Source: Flavobacteriaceae bacterium
GTDB taxonomy: Bacteria; Bacteroidota; Bacteroidia; Flavobacteriales; Flavobacteriaceae
NCBI GenBank assembly: GCA_020435885.1
Contig: JAGQYU010000085.1
Span: 9,139-23,940 of the forward strand
Direction: 5' to 3'
DNA: 14,802 nt
Part shown: positions 1-6,300 of the stretch, one piece after another
Position numbering within the stretch: the stretch's first letter is position 1
Layout: each line of letters starts with the position of its first letter
Translations under genes and position numbers: made by a program
Notes under the pieces: generated by a model
Seen by the model: only the letters and a program-made list of their open reading frames with translations
Told to the model about the DNA's origin: nothing
Databases searched by the model: none

Positions 1-743
1 TCATCAAAATCATTTTCAAATTCAATGTTAACACTTTCGCTATGTCCGCCAACGACAGGAATTCTAACAGCAGTTGCTGTTACTGCGATGGTTTTATCGT
101 TTAAGATCTTTTGTGTTTCTCTAACCAATTTCATTTCCTCTTTGGTATAACCATTGTCTTCAAAAACATCACAATGTGGAATAGCATTTTTATGGATAGG
201 ATAATGATAAGCCATTGCTCCTTTAACATCATTGTATTCGTTTTCTAACTGCTGAACAGCTTTTACGCCGGTTCCGGTAATAGATTGATAGGTAGAAATT
301 ACCAATCTTTTGATTTTGTATTTTTTGTGAAGAGGTGCCAACGCAACTACCATTTGTATGGTTGAACAGTTAGGATTGGCAATTATCTTATCATCTTCAG
401 TCAATATATTAGCATTTATTTCTGGTACTACAAGTTTTTTGGTGGCATCCATTCGCCATGCAGATGAATTGTCTACAACGGTAGTGCCAACTTCAGCAAA
501 CTTTGGCGCCCACTCTAAAGAAGTGCTTCCTCCGGCAGAGAACAAAGCAACATCCGGTTGCATATCAACAGCTTGTTGTAAATTAACTACCGTATAATCT
601 TTTCCTTTATACGTAATTTTTTTACCAACTGACTTTTCTGAAGCAACAGGAATTAATTCAGTTACAGGGAAGTTTCTTTCTTCCAGTACTTCTAACATTA
701 CATTTCCTACCATTCCGGTAGCGCCAACAACAGCTACTCTCAT
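1..743 (-). CDS. asd: Aspartate-semialdehyde dehydrogenase, partial (C-terminus beyond window)
   Basis: This enzyme reduces aspartyl-4-phosphate to aspartate semialdehyde with NADPH in the cytoplasm, the branch point to lysine/diaminopimelate, threonine and methionine. The frame opens at the ATG read from 743 and stays open to the window edge, giving about 247 residues of an expected 330 or so. The start MRVAVVGATGMVG is the N-terminal NADP-binding Rossmann loop. The motif NPNCST at about residues 123-128 places the catalytic thiol at Cys126, and RIPVVGGHSE near the visible end carries the family's conserved active-site histidine (about His234). No frameshift is seen. It is divergent from the U32 gene across a 214-nt AT-rich spacer, so it has its own promoter. 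Identification is firm; only the end is unseen. Confidence 0.96.
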   Translation of the reverse strand, partial: MRVAVVGATGMVGNVMLEVLEERNFPVTELIPVASEKSVGKKITYKGKDYTVVNLQQAVDMQPDVALFSAGGSTSLEWAPKFAEVGTTVVDNSSAWRMDATKKLVVPEINANILTEDDKIIANPNCSTIQMVVALAPLHKKYKIKRLVISTYQSITGTGVKAVQQLENEYNDVKGAMAYHYPIHKNAIPHCDVFEDNGYTKEEMKLVRETQKILNDKTIAVTATAVRIPVVGGHSESVNIEFENDFD

Positions 744-776
744 ACTATTAAAATGATTAAAAATTAAATTCTGCAG

Positions 777-784
777 CAAAGGTC
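777..784 (-). promoter_or_regulatory. Possible -7 element for asd
   Basis: Read on the minus strand this is GACCTTTG followed by CTGCAG, one base from the Bacteroidota consensus TAnnTTTG, and it lies 33 nt before the asd ATG. I see no well-spaced TTTG-type -33 box, so this is a weak call. The rest of the 744-957 divergent spacer is AT-rich with no gene. Confidence 0.25.
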
Positions 785-896
785 ATAAAAATCAGCAATA
801 CTTTTTATAGATTTTTAGCACAAAAACACAGAAAGTTTAAAATATTTCAAATTCTGTTAAAATGTTATAATTTTCATACAGAAAACTTTAAAAGCT

Positions 897-904
897 TATT
901 TTTG
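897..904 (+). promoter_or_regulatory. Possible -7 element for the U32-ferredoxin operon
   Basis: TATTTTTG matches TAnnTTTG exactly and lies 53 nt before the ATG at 958. A TTTTC at 871-875, 21 nt upstream, is a poor -33 candidate. The motif is also likely by chance in such AT-rich DNA. Confidence 0.35.
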
Positions 905-957
905 CAAAAAATTTAAGCAGAATAGCTTACAACAGACAGATTAAGAATTTTTTAAGG

Positions 958-2208
958 ATGAAAAATAAGATTGAATTAATGGCTCCGGCCGGAAGTTTTG
1001 AATCGCTACAAGCCGCATTGGATAATGGGGCCGATTCTATTTACTTTGGAGTGGAGCAATTAAATATGCGTGCCAGAGCATCCATCAATTTTGGATTAGG
1101 AGACCTTCCAGAAATTTCAAGGAGATGTAGTGAAAAAGGGGTTAGAACGTATCTAACGCTGAATACCATTATTTACGATCATGACCTTTCCATAGTAAAA
1201 ACCCTTTTAAATAAAGCCAAAGAAGCAAAGATAAGTGCTGTAATTGCTATGGATCAGGCAGTTATAACTATGGCTAGGGAGTTAGGTATGGAAGTACATA
1301 TCTCTACCCAAATAAACATCACAAATATAGAAACCGTTAAGTTCTATGCCATGTTTGCCGATACTATTGTGTTGAGCAGAGAGTTGAGCTTACGCCAAGT
1401 AAAGAAGATTACTGAGCAGATAGAAAAAGAGCAGATTAAAGGGCCTTCCGGCAGATTGATAGAAATTGAGATTTTTGGCCACGGAGCTTTGTGTATGGCA
1501 GTTTCGGGTAAATGTTATTTGAGTTTGCATTCGCATAATTCTAGTGCCAACCGAGGTGCGTGTAAGCAAAATTGCAGAAAAAAATATACGGTTATAGATC
1601 AGGAATCAGGTTTTGAAATGGAGATTGATAACGAATATATTATGTCTCCAAAAGATTTATGTACTATTGATTTTCTGGATCAGATTGCCGATGCCGGAAT
1701 AAAAGTACTGAAAATTGAAGGTAGGGGAAGAGCTCCTGAATATGTTGCCAAAGTGATAAAATGCTATCGAAATGCTATTGATAGTGTGGAAAATGACACC
1801 TACGATAAAGAAAAAGTGATCGATTGGATGTTGGAGCTTGAGAAAGTGTATAACCGTGGTTTTTGGAGTGGCTATTATTTAGGCCAAAAACTGGGTGAAT
1901 GGAGTAAAGACCCGGGCTCACATGCAACGCAAAAGAAAGTGTACATAGGTAAAGGAATGCACTATTTCCCTAAAACTAACATTGCTGAATTTAAAATTGA
2001 AGCCTACGATCTTTCTGTGGGTGACACGGTTTTGGTAACCGGCCCTACAACAGGAGCTAAAGAACTGGAAATTAAGGAGATGTTTGTGAACGATGAGAAA
2101 GGGGAGAATGCCACCAAAGGTGATTCTATTACCATACCAATGGAATTTAGAGTGCGCCCATCTGATAAATTGTATAAGATTGTAGCCACTGAATTTGCTC
2201 AAGCGTAG
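958..2208 (+). CDS. Peptidase U32 family protein, TrhP/RlhA-type (probable RNA hydroxylase)
   Basis: This 416-residue protein belongs to the U32 family. Despite the name, characterised members such as E. coli TrhP and RlhA hydroxylate tRNA U34 or 23S rRNA rather than cleave protein. The N-terminus ELMAPAGSFESLQAALDNGA is the typical start of the TIM-barrel-like domain. The family signature is complete: EIFGHGALCMAVSGKCYLS contains Cys179 and Cys186, followed by RGACKQNC with Cys202 and Cys206. These four cysteines are the set thought to hold an Fe-S cluster in hydroxylase-type members. A C-terminal beta-rich part from about residue 325 is also usual. The start has an AAGG just upstream. The stop is 2 nt before a ferredoxin gene, which fits a redox reaction. 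Whether the substrate is tRNA or rRNA cannot be read from sequence; the length resembles TrhP more than the longer RlhA. Confidence 0.9.
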   Translation: MKNKIELMAPAGSFESLQAALDNGADSIYFGVEQLNMRARASINFGLGDLPEISRRCSEKGVRTYLTLNTIIYDHDLSIVKTLLNKAKEAKISAVIAMDQAVITMARELGMEVHISTQINITNIETVKFYAMFADTIVLSRELSLRQVKKITEQIEKEQIKGPSGRLIEIEIFGHGALCMAVSGKCYLSLHSHNSSANRGACKQNCRKKYTVIDQESGFEMEIDNEYIMSPKDLCTIDFLDQIADAGIKVLKIEGRGRAPEYVAKVIKCYRNAIDSVENDTYDKEKVIDWMLELEKVYNRGFWSGYYLGQKLGEWSKDPGSHATQKKVYIGKGMHYFPKTNIAEFKIEAYDLSVGDTVLVTGPTTGAKELEIKEMFVNDEKGENATKGDSITIPMEFRVRPSDKLYKIVATEFAQA

Positions 2209-2210
2209 TT

Positions 2211-2441
2211 ATGGTAATTATCACGTTACAAAGAGCCAAATGTATTGGCTGTAATTATTGTGTTGAACAGGCTCCGGGGCAATTTCAAATGTCTAAAAAG
2301 GACGGCAAGTCGGTGTTACTCCATTCAGCAGAGAAAAAAGGTTTTTTTACAGTAAAATCTCCGGATGATTCTATTTACGAAAACTCAAAAAAGGCAAAAG
2401 AAGCCTGTCCGGTAAAGATAATTTCTGTAAAGAAAACGTAG
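2211..2441 (+). CDS. Small ferredoxin with one 4Fe-4S (or 3Fe-4S) cluster
   Basis: This 76-residue cytoplasmic protein is an electron carrier. The cluster ligands are visible as CIGCNYC (Cys11, Cys14, Cys17) near the N-terminus and ACPV (Cys66) near the C-terminus. This is the single-cluster arrangement with a long insert between the third and fourth cysteines. The start lies 2 nt after the stop of the U32 gene, so the two are almost certainly co-transcribed and probably translationally coupled. The likely role, inferred from this position, is to supply electrons to the U32 enzyme or to help maintain its cluster. The end faces the small membrane-protein gene on the other strand with only 4 nt between the two stop codons. 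Confidence 0.9.
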   Translation: MVIITLQRAKCIGCNYCVEQAPGQFQMSKKDGKSVLLHSAEKKGFFTVKSPDDSIYENSKKAKEACPVKIISVKKT

Positions 2442-2447
2442 TTTTCT
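2431..2447. terminator. Stem-loop over two convergent stop codons
   Basis: AGAAAAC-GTA-GTTTTCT is a perfect 7-bp inverted repeat with a 3-nt loop. It covers the ferredoxin stop codon and reaches into the stop codon of the opposing gene. It is symmetric and could act in both directions, but it is A/T-rich and has no clear T-tract after it, so terminator activity is uncertain. Confidence 0.3.
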
Positions 2448-2634
2448 AGTCGTGTAGAACAAAAGTTACGATAGCAAAAAGGGCAATAACTGCCACAATA
2501 CCCAAACCAACTACCCATACTTTTTTATAGTAGAGTTTATGAAGTTTTATGTCTTTTCTGTAGCTCCATATCATAAATCCGATAAAAGCTATGATAAAAA
2601 GAATGGCAAAGATTTTCTGTCCGCTGCTAAACAT
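2446..2634 (-). CDS. Small two-helix membrane protein, conserved-hypothetical type
   Basis: This 62-residue protein has two hydrophobic segments, about residues 8-25 and 39-60. They are separated by a positively charged loop (SYRKDIKLHKLYYKK), which would place the loop in the cytoplasm and both ends outside by the positive-inside rule. I do not recognise a named family and no catalytic motif is present. It is probably a real gene: it fills the gap between the ferredoxin and the NTP pyrophosphohydrolase, the hydrophobic pattern is clean, and an exact TAnnTTTG motif (2657-2664, minus) lies 22 nt before the ATG. It is convergent with the ferredoxin and divergent from the pyrophosphohydrolase. 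Function unknown. Confidence 0.75.
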   Translation of the reverse strand: MFSSGQKIFAILFIIAFIGFMIWSYRKDIKLHKLYYKKVWVVGLGIVAVIALFAIVTFVLHD

Positions 2635-2656
2635 ATTTCTGTTATATTTATGGCAA

Positions 2657-2664
2657 CAAAAGTA
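2657..2664 (-). promoter_or_regulatory. -7 promoter element for the small membrane protein
   Basis: The minus strand reads TACTTTTG, an exact TAnnTTTG, ending 22 nt before the ATG of the 62-residue protein. That spacing matches the candidate elements before ilvE and the DUF4920 gene. No obvious -33 TTTG is seen. It lies in the 52-nt divergent gap shared with the gene starting at 2687. Confidence 0.45.
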
Positions 2665-2686
2665 CTATTTTTTACATTTTAAACTT

Positions 2687-3076
2687 ATGAAAGAAAAGAT
2701 AAACGCTGTAAGAGAATTTCACCAGGCATTTGGCTTAGGTGTACAACATGAACCCACTGTAAATTTATCAGAAGAAAAATTAAAGTTGCGTTTTAATTTG
2801 ATGGATGAGGAAAACAAAGAATATTTAGAAGCTGCTTTAAATGGAGATATGGTTGAAGTAGCAGATGCTTTGGGAGATATGCTGTACATTCTTTGCGGAA
2901 CCATTATTGAACACGGTATGCAATATAAGATCGAAGAAGTTTTTGAGGAGATACAACGCAGTAATATGAGTAAATTGGGCGCTGATGGTAAACCTATTTA
3001 CCGTGAAGATGGTAAAGTAATGAAGGGACCTAATTATTTTAAACCTGATATAGCCGGGATTCTGAAAAGTAGATGA
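2687..3076 (+). CDS. MazG/PRA-PH-like nucleoside triphosphate pyrophosphohydrolase
   Basis: This 129-residue protein belongs to the all-alpha NTP pyrophosphatase superfamily, which cleaves NTPs to NMP and pyrophosphate; many members clear damaged or non-canonical nucleotides. The metal-binding pattern ExxE...ExxD is visible as DEENKEY (Glu42, Glu45) and VEVADALGD (Glu57, Asp60, plus Asp64). The N-terminus VREFHQAFG and the C-terminal part with KPIYREDGKVMKGPNYFKPD resemble the PRA-PH-like group rather than true HisE; no his genes are nearby. The frame is open back to 2591, but that would cover the start of the opposite gene, and the ATG at 2687 gives the family-like N-terminus. It overlaps the following lipoprotein by ATGA, so the two are an operon. 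The exact substrate is unknown. Confidence 0.87.
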   Translation: MKEKINAVREFHQAFGLGVQHEPTVNLSEEKLKLRFNLMDEENKEYLEAALNGDMVEVADALGDMLYILCGTIIEHGMQYKIEEVFEEIQRSNMSKLGADGKPIYREDGKVMKGPNYFKPDIAGILKSR

Positions 3077-4110
3077 AACTATACTTGAAATTTGGTTTAT
3101 TCTTTTTGCTTATAGCTTGTAGTAAGGAGCAAAAACTTAACGGATATTATTACTTTCAATTAAAGTCTGAGGACTTTCAGAATAGAGATGCTTTGATATA
3201 TCAGTTTTACGATTCAGGTGCGAACATCTACAACTTTTCTGACTCAACCAAAATGGAGGTTACCTATGAAATGGACCATAATTATATAAAGATTTCAGAT
3301 GATGTTTTTAAATATGAAAATGTTGGAGATACAATTAATTTAACATCTTTGATCGATACTACTGAAAGAGGTAGTTTGGTAAAATTTTCATTTGCACCAA
3401 TTAATTTAAAGAGTCTTAAAGGAAAAGTCTTTGAGTATTCTTATGAAATGATTGAAAATAAATCTAAAGAAATTTTTGAAAACAAAGTGTTTATTCAACT
3501 CAATAGAAATTTAAAGCCTCGTCTTTTTCATTTCGATCAAGCCCTGAAGGATACATTGTATAGTTACTCATACTCAAGTGTTGAACAATTCTATGATAAG
3601 TTCTTGGTTGTATTGGACTCTAATCAAAGTGTAATGATCTTAGTATATTATTCTGGAGATTCCTTGAAAGTTCTTACTTCGAATCCTCTTAATAGGAATG
3701 TAGGAACATTTACTGAGAGTCAAATCTATTATGATAATTCAAGTAATTGGGAAGGCCATTGGCAAAATACAAAAAAGTATGAAGCAAACAATATGCAAAT
3801 ATTTCACATGTATGCCATGTTAGGCTCTAATGGTATTTATGAAGATAGACTTGATAGCATACACAGAATTTATGATTTAGAACGAATTCAGATTCTAAAA
3901 GATAGCTTGATTTGTTATGATAATGAGGGGCATATCGTAAAGAGATTCTATTTAGATAACGATTTTGTAAAAAAATACTTTTTCCTAGATGATTTTTATA
4001 ATGATAACCATGAAGAATTTTTTACTATAGAGAAATTAAAAAATGACAGTCTGATCTTTCACTTGGGTAATCAAAAGGAAGTCTCCTATGAATTTATAAA
4101 AATACCATAA
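3073..4110 (+). CDS. Uncharacterised lipoprotein, beta-rich, possibly several lipocalin-like modules
   Basis: I do not recognise this 345-residue protein. It starts with a lipoprotein signal (LFFLLIACSK, lipid-bearing Cys16), so it is membrane-anchored in the envelope. The rest is rich in Tyr, Phe, Asp, Asn and Lys, with alternating hydrophobic/polar runs that suggest beta strands and no transmembrane helix. Three stretches open with a Gly-aromatic pattern: KLNGYYYF (about 21-28), LKGKVFEYSY (about 114) and NWEGHWQNTKKY (about 224). A run of short strands follows each and may reflect three related barrel-like or lipocalin-like modules; this is inference from pattern only. Its ATG lies inside the stop of the pyrophosphohydrolase gene, so the two are co-translated even though one product is cytoplasmic and the other exported. 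No regulatory site of its own is seen. Confidence 0.82.
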   Translation: MKLYLKFGLFFLLIACSKEQKLNGYYYFQLKSEDFQNRDALIYQFYDSGANIYNFSDSTKMEVTYEMDHNYIKISDDVFKYENVGDTINLTSLIDTTERGSLVKFSFAPINLKSLKGKVFEYSYEMIENKSKEIFENKVFIQLNRNLKPRLFHFDQALKDTLYSYSYSSVEQFYDKFLVVLDSNQSVMILVYYSGDSLKVLTSNPLNRNVGTFTESQIYYDNSSNWEGHWQNTKKYEANNMQIFHMYAMLGSNGIYEDRLDSIHRIYDLERIQILKDSLICYDNEGHIVKRFYLDNDFVKKYFFLDDFYNDNHEEFFTIEKLKNDSLIFHLGNQKEVSYEFIKIP

Positions 4111-4114
4111 ATAA

Positions 4115-4138
4115 AAAAGACTCCTGATGGAGCCTTTT
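4115..4138. terminator. Bidirectional terminator between convergent genes
   Basis: AAAAGACTCC-TGAT-GGAGCCTTTT forms a ten-position stem with one A/C mismatch and a 4-nt loop. It is flanked by an A-run on the left and T-run on the right, so it works as an intrinsic terminator for the lipoprotein gene and, read in reverse, for ilvE, whose stop lies 20 nt away. Confidence 0.72.
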
Positions 4139-4158
4139 CAACAAACCAAATTAAAATA

Positions 4159-5229
4159 TTATTCAACTAAAAACCTCCAACCAAATTTGTCTTCGGCCCT
4201 ATTGTATTGAATATCTGTAATACGTTTTTTAAGTCTTGTAGCATAACTGTTTTCAACATCTGGAATGGCATAATCTTTTCCTTTATAACCAAATCCTGAA
4301 ATTGGTGAAATAACGGCAGCGGTACCTGCACCAAACATTTCCATCAGCATTCCTTTTTCAGCGGCAGCTACCAATTCATGTACGGTAAATTTGCGTACTT
4401 CCACATTAATACCCTCATCTTCTGCAATAGCAATGATACTTTTTCGGGTAACACCGTCTAAGATACGCTCACTTACCGGAGAAGTAACCAAAGTGTCGCC
4501 AATACGTACAAATACATTCATAGCGCCGGCTTCTTCAATATATTCATGAGTAGTATCATCAGTCCAAATAACTTGCTGATAACCTTTTTCAATGGCTAAT
4601 TGCGTAGGGTAGAACTGACCGGCATAGTTACCCCCGGCTTTAGCAAAACCAACGCCGCCATTAGCTGAACGTGAATATTTTTCTTCAATCAATACGTTGA
4701 CTCTTCCTGAAAAGTAAGGTCCTGAAGGAGAGCATGCTATAACAAATTTATATTCATCAGATGGTGATGCATGGAAACCGTTACCACTGGCAAATACAAA
4801 AGGACGAACGTATAAAGAACTGCCGTCAGTAGTGGGTATCCAATCACTATCAAGTTTTAACAACATTTTTAAACCTTCCATAAAGTATTCTTCAGGAAAC
4901 TCCGGCATTGCCAAGCGTTTAGAAGAAATGTTTATTCTTCGCTGGTTTTCATCCGGACGGAAAAGGAAAACATTTCCATCAGCATCTTTGTAGGCTTTCA
5001 TTCCTTCAAATACAGATTGGCCATAGTGGAAAATTTTTGCAGAAGGATCTAATGAAATATTTTGATAGGGAACAATTTGTGGTTGTTGCCATTTTCCATT
5101 TTTATAATCGCACACAAACATATGGTCTGTATGATGTTTTCCAAAAGGCAGGTTGCTAAAATCAACTTGATCTAATTTTGAGGTTTTTGCCTTTTCTACT
5201 TTAATTAATGTTGACACTTCTGTACTCAT
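4159..5229 (-). CDS. ilvE: Branched-chain amino acid aminotransferase
   Basis: A PLP-dependent fold-type IV aminotransferase that interconverts leucine, isoleucine and valine with their 2-oxo acids, using 2-oxoglutarate/glutamate, in the cytoplasm. The PLP lysine is in FAKAGGNYAGQ (Lys197 counted from the chosen start). The class-IV signature EEAGAMNVF and the downstream ILDGVTRKSI are intact. The N-terminal FHYGQSVFEGMKAY is typical of the long, mitochondrial-like BCAT group, and 356 residues fits it. The frame extends to an ATG at 5256, but the promoter element at 5254-5261 overlaps that codon, so translation most likely starts at the ATG read from 5229 (MSTEV). It is divergent from the DUF4920 operon and convergent with the lipoprotein gene. 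Confidence 0.95.
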   Translation of the reverse strand: MSTEVSTLIKVEKAKTSKLDQVDFSNLPFGKHHTDHMFVCDYKNGKWQQPQIVPYQNISLDPSAKIFHYGQSVFEGMKAYKDADGNVFLFRPDENQRRINISSKRLAMPEFPEEYFMEGLKMLLKLDSDWIPTTDGSSLYVRPFVFASGNGFHASPSDEYKFVIACSPSGPYFSGRVNVLIEEKYSRSANGGVGFAKAGGNYAGQFYPTQLAIEKGYQQVIWTDDTTHEYIEEAGAMNVFVRIGDTLVTSPVSERILDGVTRKSIIAIAEDEGINVEVRKFTVHELVAAAEKGMLMEMFGAGTAAVISPISGFGYKGKDYAIPDVENSYATRLKKRITDIQYNRAEDKFGWRFLVE

Positions 5230-5253
5230 AATTTCAGCGTTTTTTACCAGGAA

Positions 5254-5289
5254 CAAAGTTACGCATTTAAATTTTAAGAGGCTTCAAAA
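5254..5289 (-). promoter_or_regulatory. Promoter of ilvE (TTTTG ... TAACTTTG)
   Basis: On the minus strand TAACTTTG (5254-5261) matches TAnnTTTG exactly and ends 24 nt before the ilvE ATG at 5229. A TTTTG at 5285-5289 lies 23 nt upstream of it, slightly long for a -33 box. Its position over the alternative ATG at 5256 decides the start choice. Confidence 0.52.
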
Positions 5290-5354
5290 TGTAAATAATT
5301 CAACAATGTATCCATAAGTTGTTTTAATTAACAATTTTTTTAAAACTAAAACTT

Positions 5355-5362
5355 TATTTTTG
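5355..5362 (+). promoter_or_regulatory. -7 promoter element of the DUF4920-cytochrome-mnmD operon
   Basis: TATTTTTG matches TAnnTTTG exactly and ends 20 nt before the ATG at 5383. It overlaps the upstream GTG at 5362 that would otherwise open the longest frame. No clear -33 TTTG is seen; T-rich DNA lies at that distance. Confidence 0.52.
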
Positions 5363-5382
5363 TGAAAATAATAATCACAATC

Positions 5383-5871
5383 ATGAAAAAAATAACAATA
5401 ATTTTAGTAAGTATTTTATCTCTAGTGGCTTGTAAAGAAGCAACCAAAGAAACAGAAAAATCAGAAGTAGCTTATTTGTCTTACGGCAAGAAGATTACTG
5501 AAGAAAATGTAATTTCAAAAGAAGATATGGCAACCAAGTATGCCAACCTTAAAGAAGGAGATACTATTCAGGTAAAATTTGCCTCAACAGTAAATGAAGT
5601 CTGCAAGTCTAAAGGATGTTGGATGAAACTGGATTTAGGTGAAAATAGTGAGTCTATGGTGCGTTTTACAGATTACGGATTTTTTGTACCGATGGATGCT
5701 GATCATAAAGATGTTATTGTAGACGGGCGTGCTTTTATAACTAAAATATCAGTAGAGGAACAACAACATTATGCCAAAGATGCAGGTAAATCTGAAGAAG
5801 AAATAGCCATGATAACAGAGCCAAAAGTTACGTTAGCTTTTGAAGCAGATGGCGTGTTAATGAAAAAATAA
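5383..5871 (+). CDS. DUF4920-type lipoprotein
   Basis: This is a 162-residue envelope lipoprotein. The signal is MKKITIILVSILSLVAC with lipid-bearing Cys17. The mature part matches what I know of DUF4920: a beta-rich domain around the motif NEVCKSKGCWM (Cys74 and Cys79, followed by Trp80-Met81) and a later FTDYGFFVPMD. The paired cysteines with adjacent Met and Trp could bind a metal or form a redox disulfide; the family's function is not established to my knowledge. The frame is open from a GTG at 5362, but that codon sits in the -7 promoter box and adds residues ahead of a normal lipoprotein signal, so ATG 5383 is preferred. Its stop overlaps the next ATG (TAATG), giving translational coupling to the cytochrome lipoprotein. 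Confidence 0.87.
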   Translation: MKKITIILVSILSLVACKEATKETEKSEVAYLSYGKKITEENVISKEDMATKYANLKEGDTIQVKFASTVNEVCKSKGCWMKLDLGENSESMVRFTDYGFFVPMDADHKDVIVDGRAFITKISVEEQQHYAKDAGKSEEEIAMITEPKVTLAFEADGVLMKK

Positions 5872-6299
5872 TGAGTAAATACCTGACTTTTTTAATATGT
5901 TCTTTACTGCTGATTTCGTGTATTTCTGAAAAGGAAAAACAACAGCTTGCTGATAAAGAGCCACTAATGTATGAGCCCTCTGAAATGGCATTGTTGATGA
6001 GGCAGATGTATGAATATAATAATTTGGTAAAAACACAGATTGTAAAAAAAGATAGTTTACTGGTTTTCCCTGATGAGTTTTTGGGCATCCACACAGCAGT
6101 TTTGACAGATCCTTCAGAACGTGATGTAGAGTTTGACAGTTTGGCAAAGTTGTTTATAGAGCAGCAAAAAGCTACATTTAGCTCGCAGGCAGATTCGGCG
6201 CAATATCATTTTAACAATTCTGTAAATACTTGTATTGAGTGCCATAAGACCCGATGTGTTGGGCCATTACCAAAGATCAAAAAATTATTGATAAAATAA
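5871..6299 (+). CDS. Monohaem c-type cytochrome lipoprotein
   Basis: This 142-residue protein has a lipoprotein signal (FLICSLLLISC, lipid-bearing Cys17) and one covalent haem site near the C-terminus: CIECHKTRC, with Cys121, Cys124 and haem-ligand His125. The tail CVGPLPKIKKL is short, so the haem sits at the end of a mostly helical chain rather than at the N-terminus as in class I cytochromes. This layout resembles cytochrome c' and related four-helix proteins (inference). It would be lipid-anchored in the periplasmic space and carry electrons. Its ATG overlaps the DUF4920 stop, and the mnmD TTG lies 1 nt after its own stop. The frame shared with the DUF4920 protein suggests a common envelope redox role; a sixth haem ligand cannot be assigned by eye. 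Confidence 0.85.
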   Translation: MSKYLTFLICSLLLISCISEKEKQQLADKEPLMYEPSEMALLMRQMYEYNNLVKTQIVKKDSLLVFPDEFLGIHTAVLTDPSERDVEFDSLAKLFIEQQKATFSSQADSAQYHFNNSVNTCIECHKTRCVGPLPKIKKLLIK

Positions 6300-6300
6300 T

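Noticed and set aside
358..597. Plus-strand open frame of 79 codons
   Set aside because: It lies wholly inside asd on the other strand and has no recognisable protein features; asd motifs are intact there.
1918..2202. Minus-strand open frames within the U32 gene
   Set aside because: Antisense to a well-conserved coding region; no domain, signal or promoter supports them.
2591..2686. Longer N-terminus for the NTP pyrophosphohydrolase
   Set aside because: The added residues are unlike the family and would overlap the start of the opposing small gene and its promoter motif; ATG 2687 fits better.
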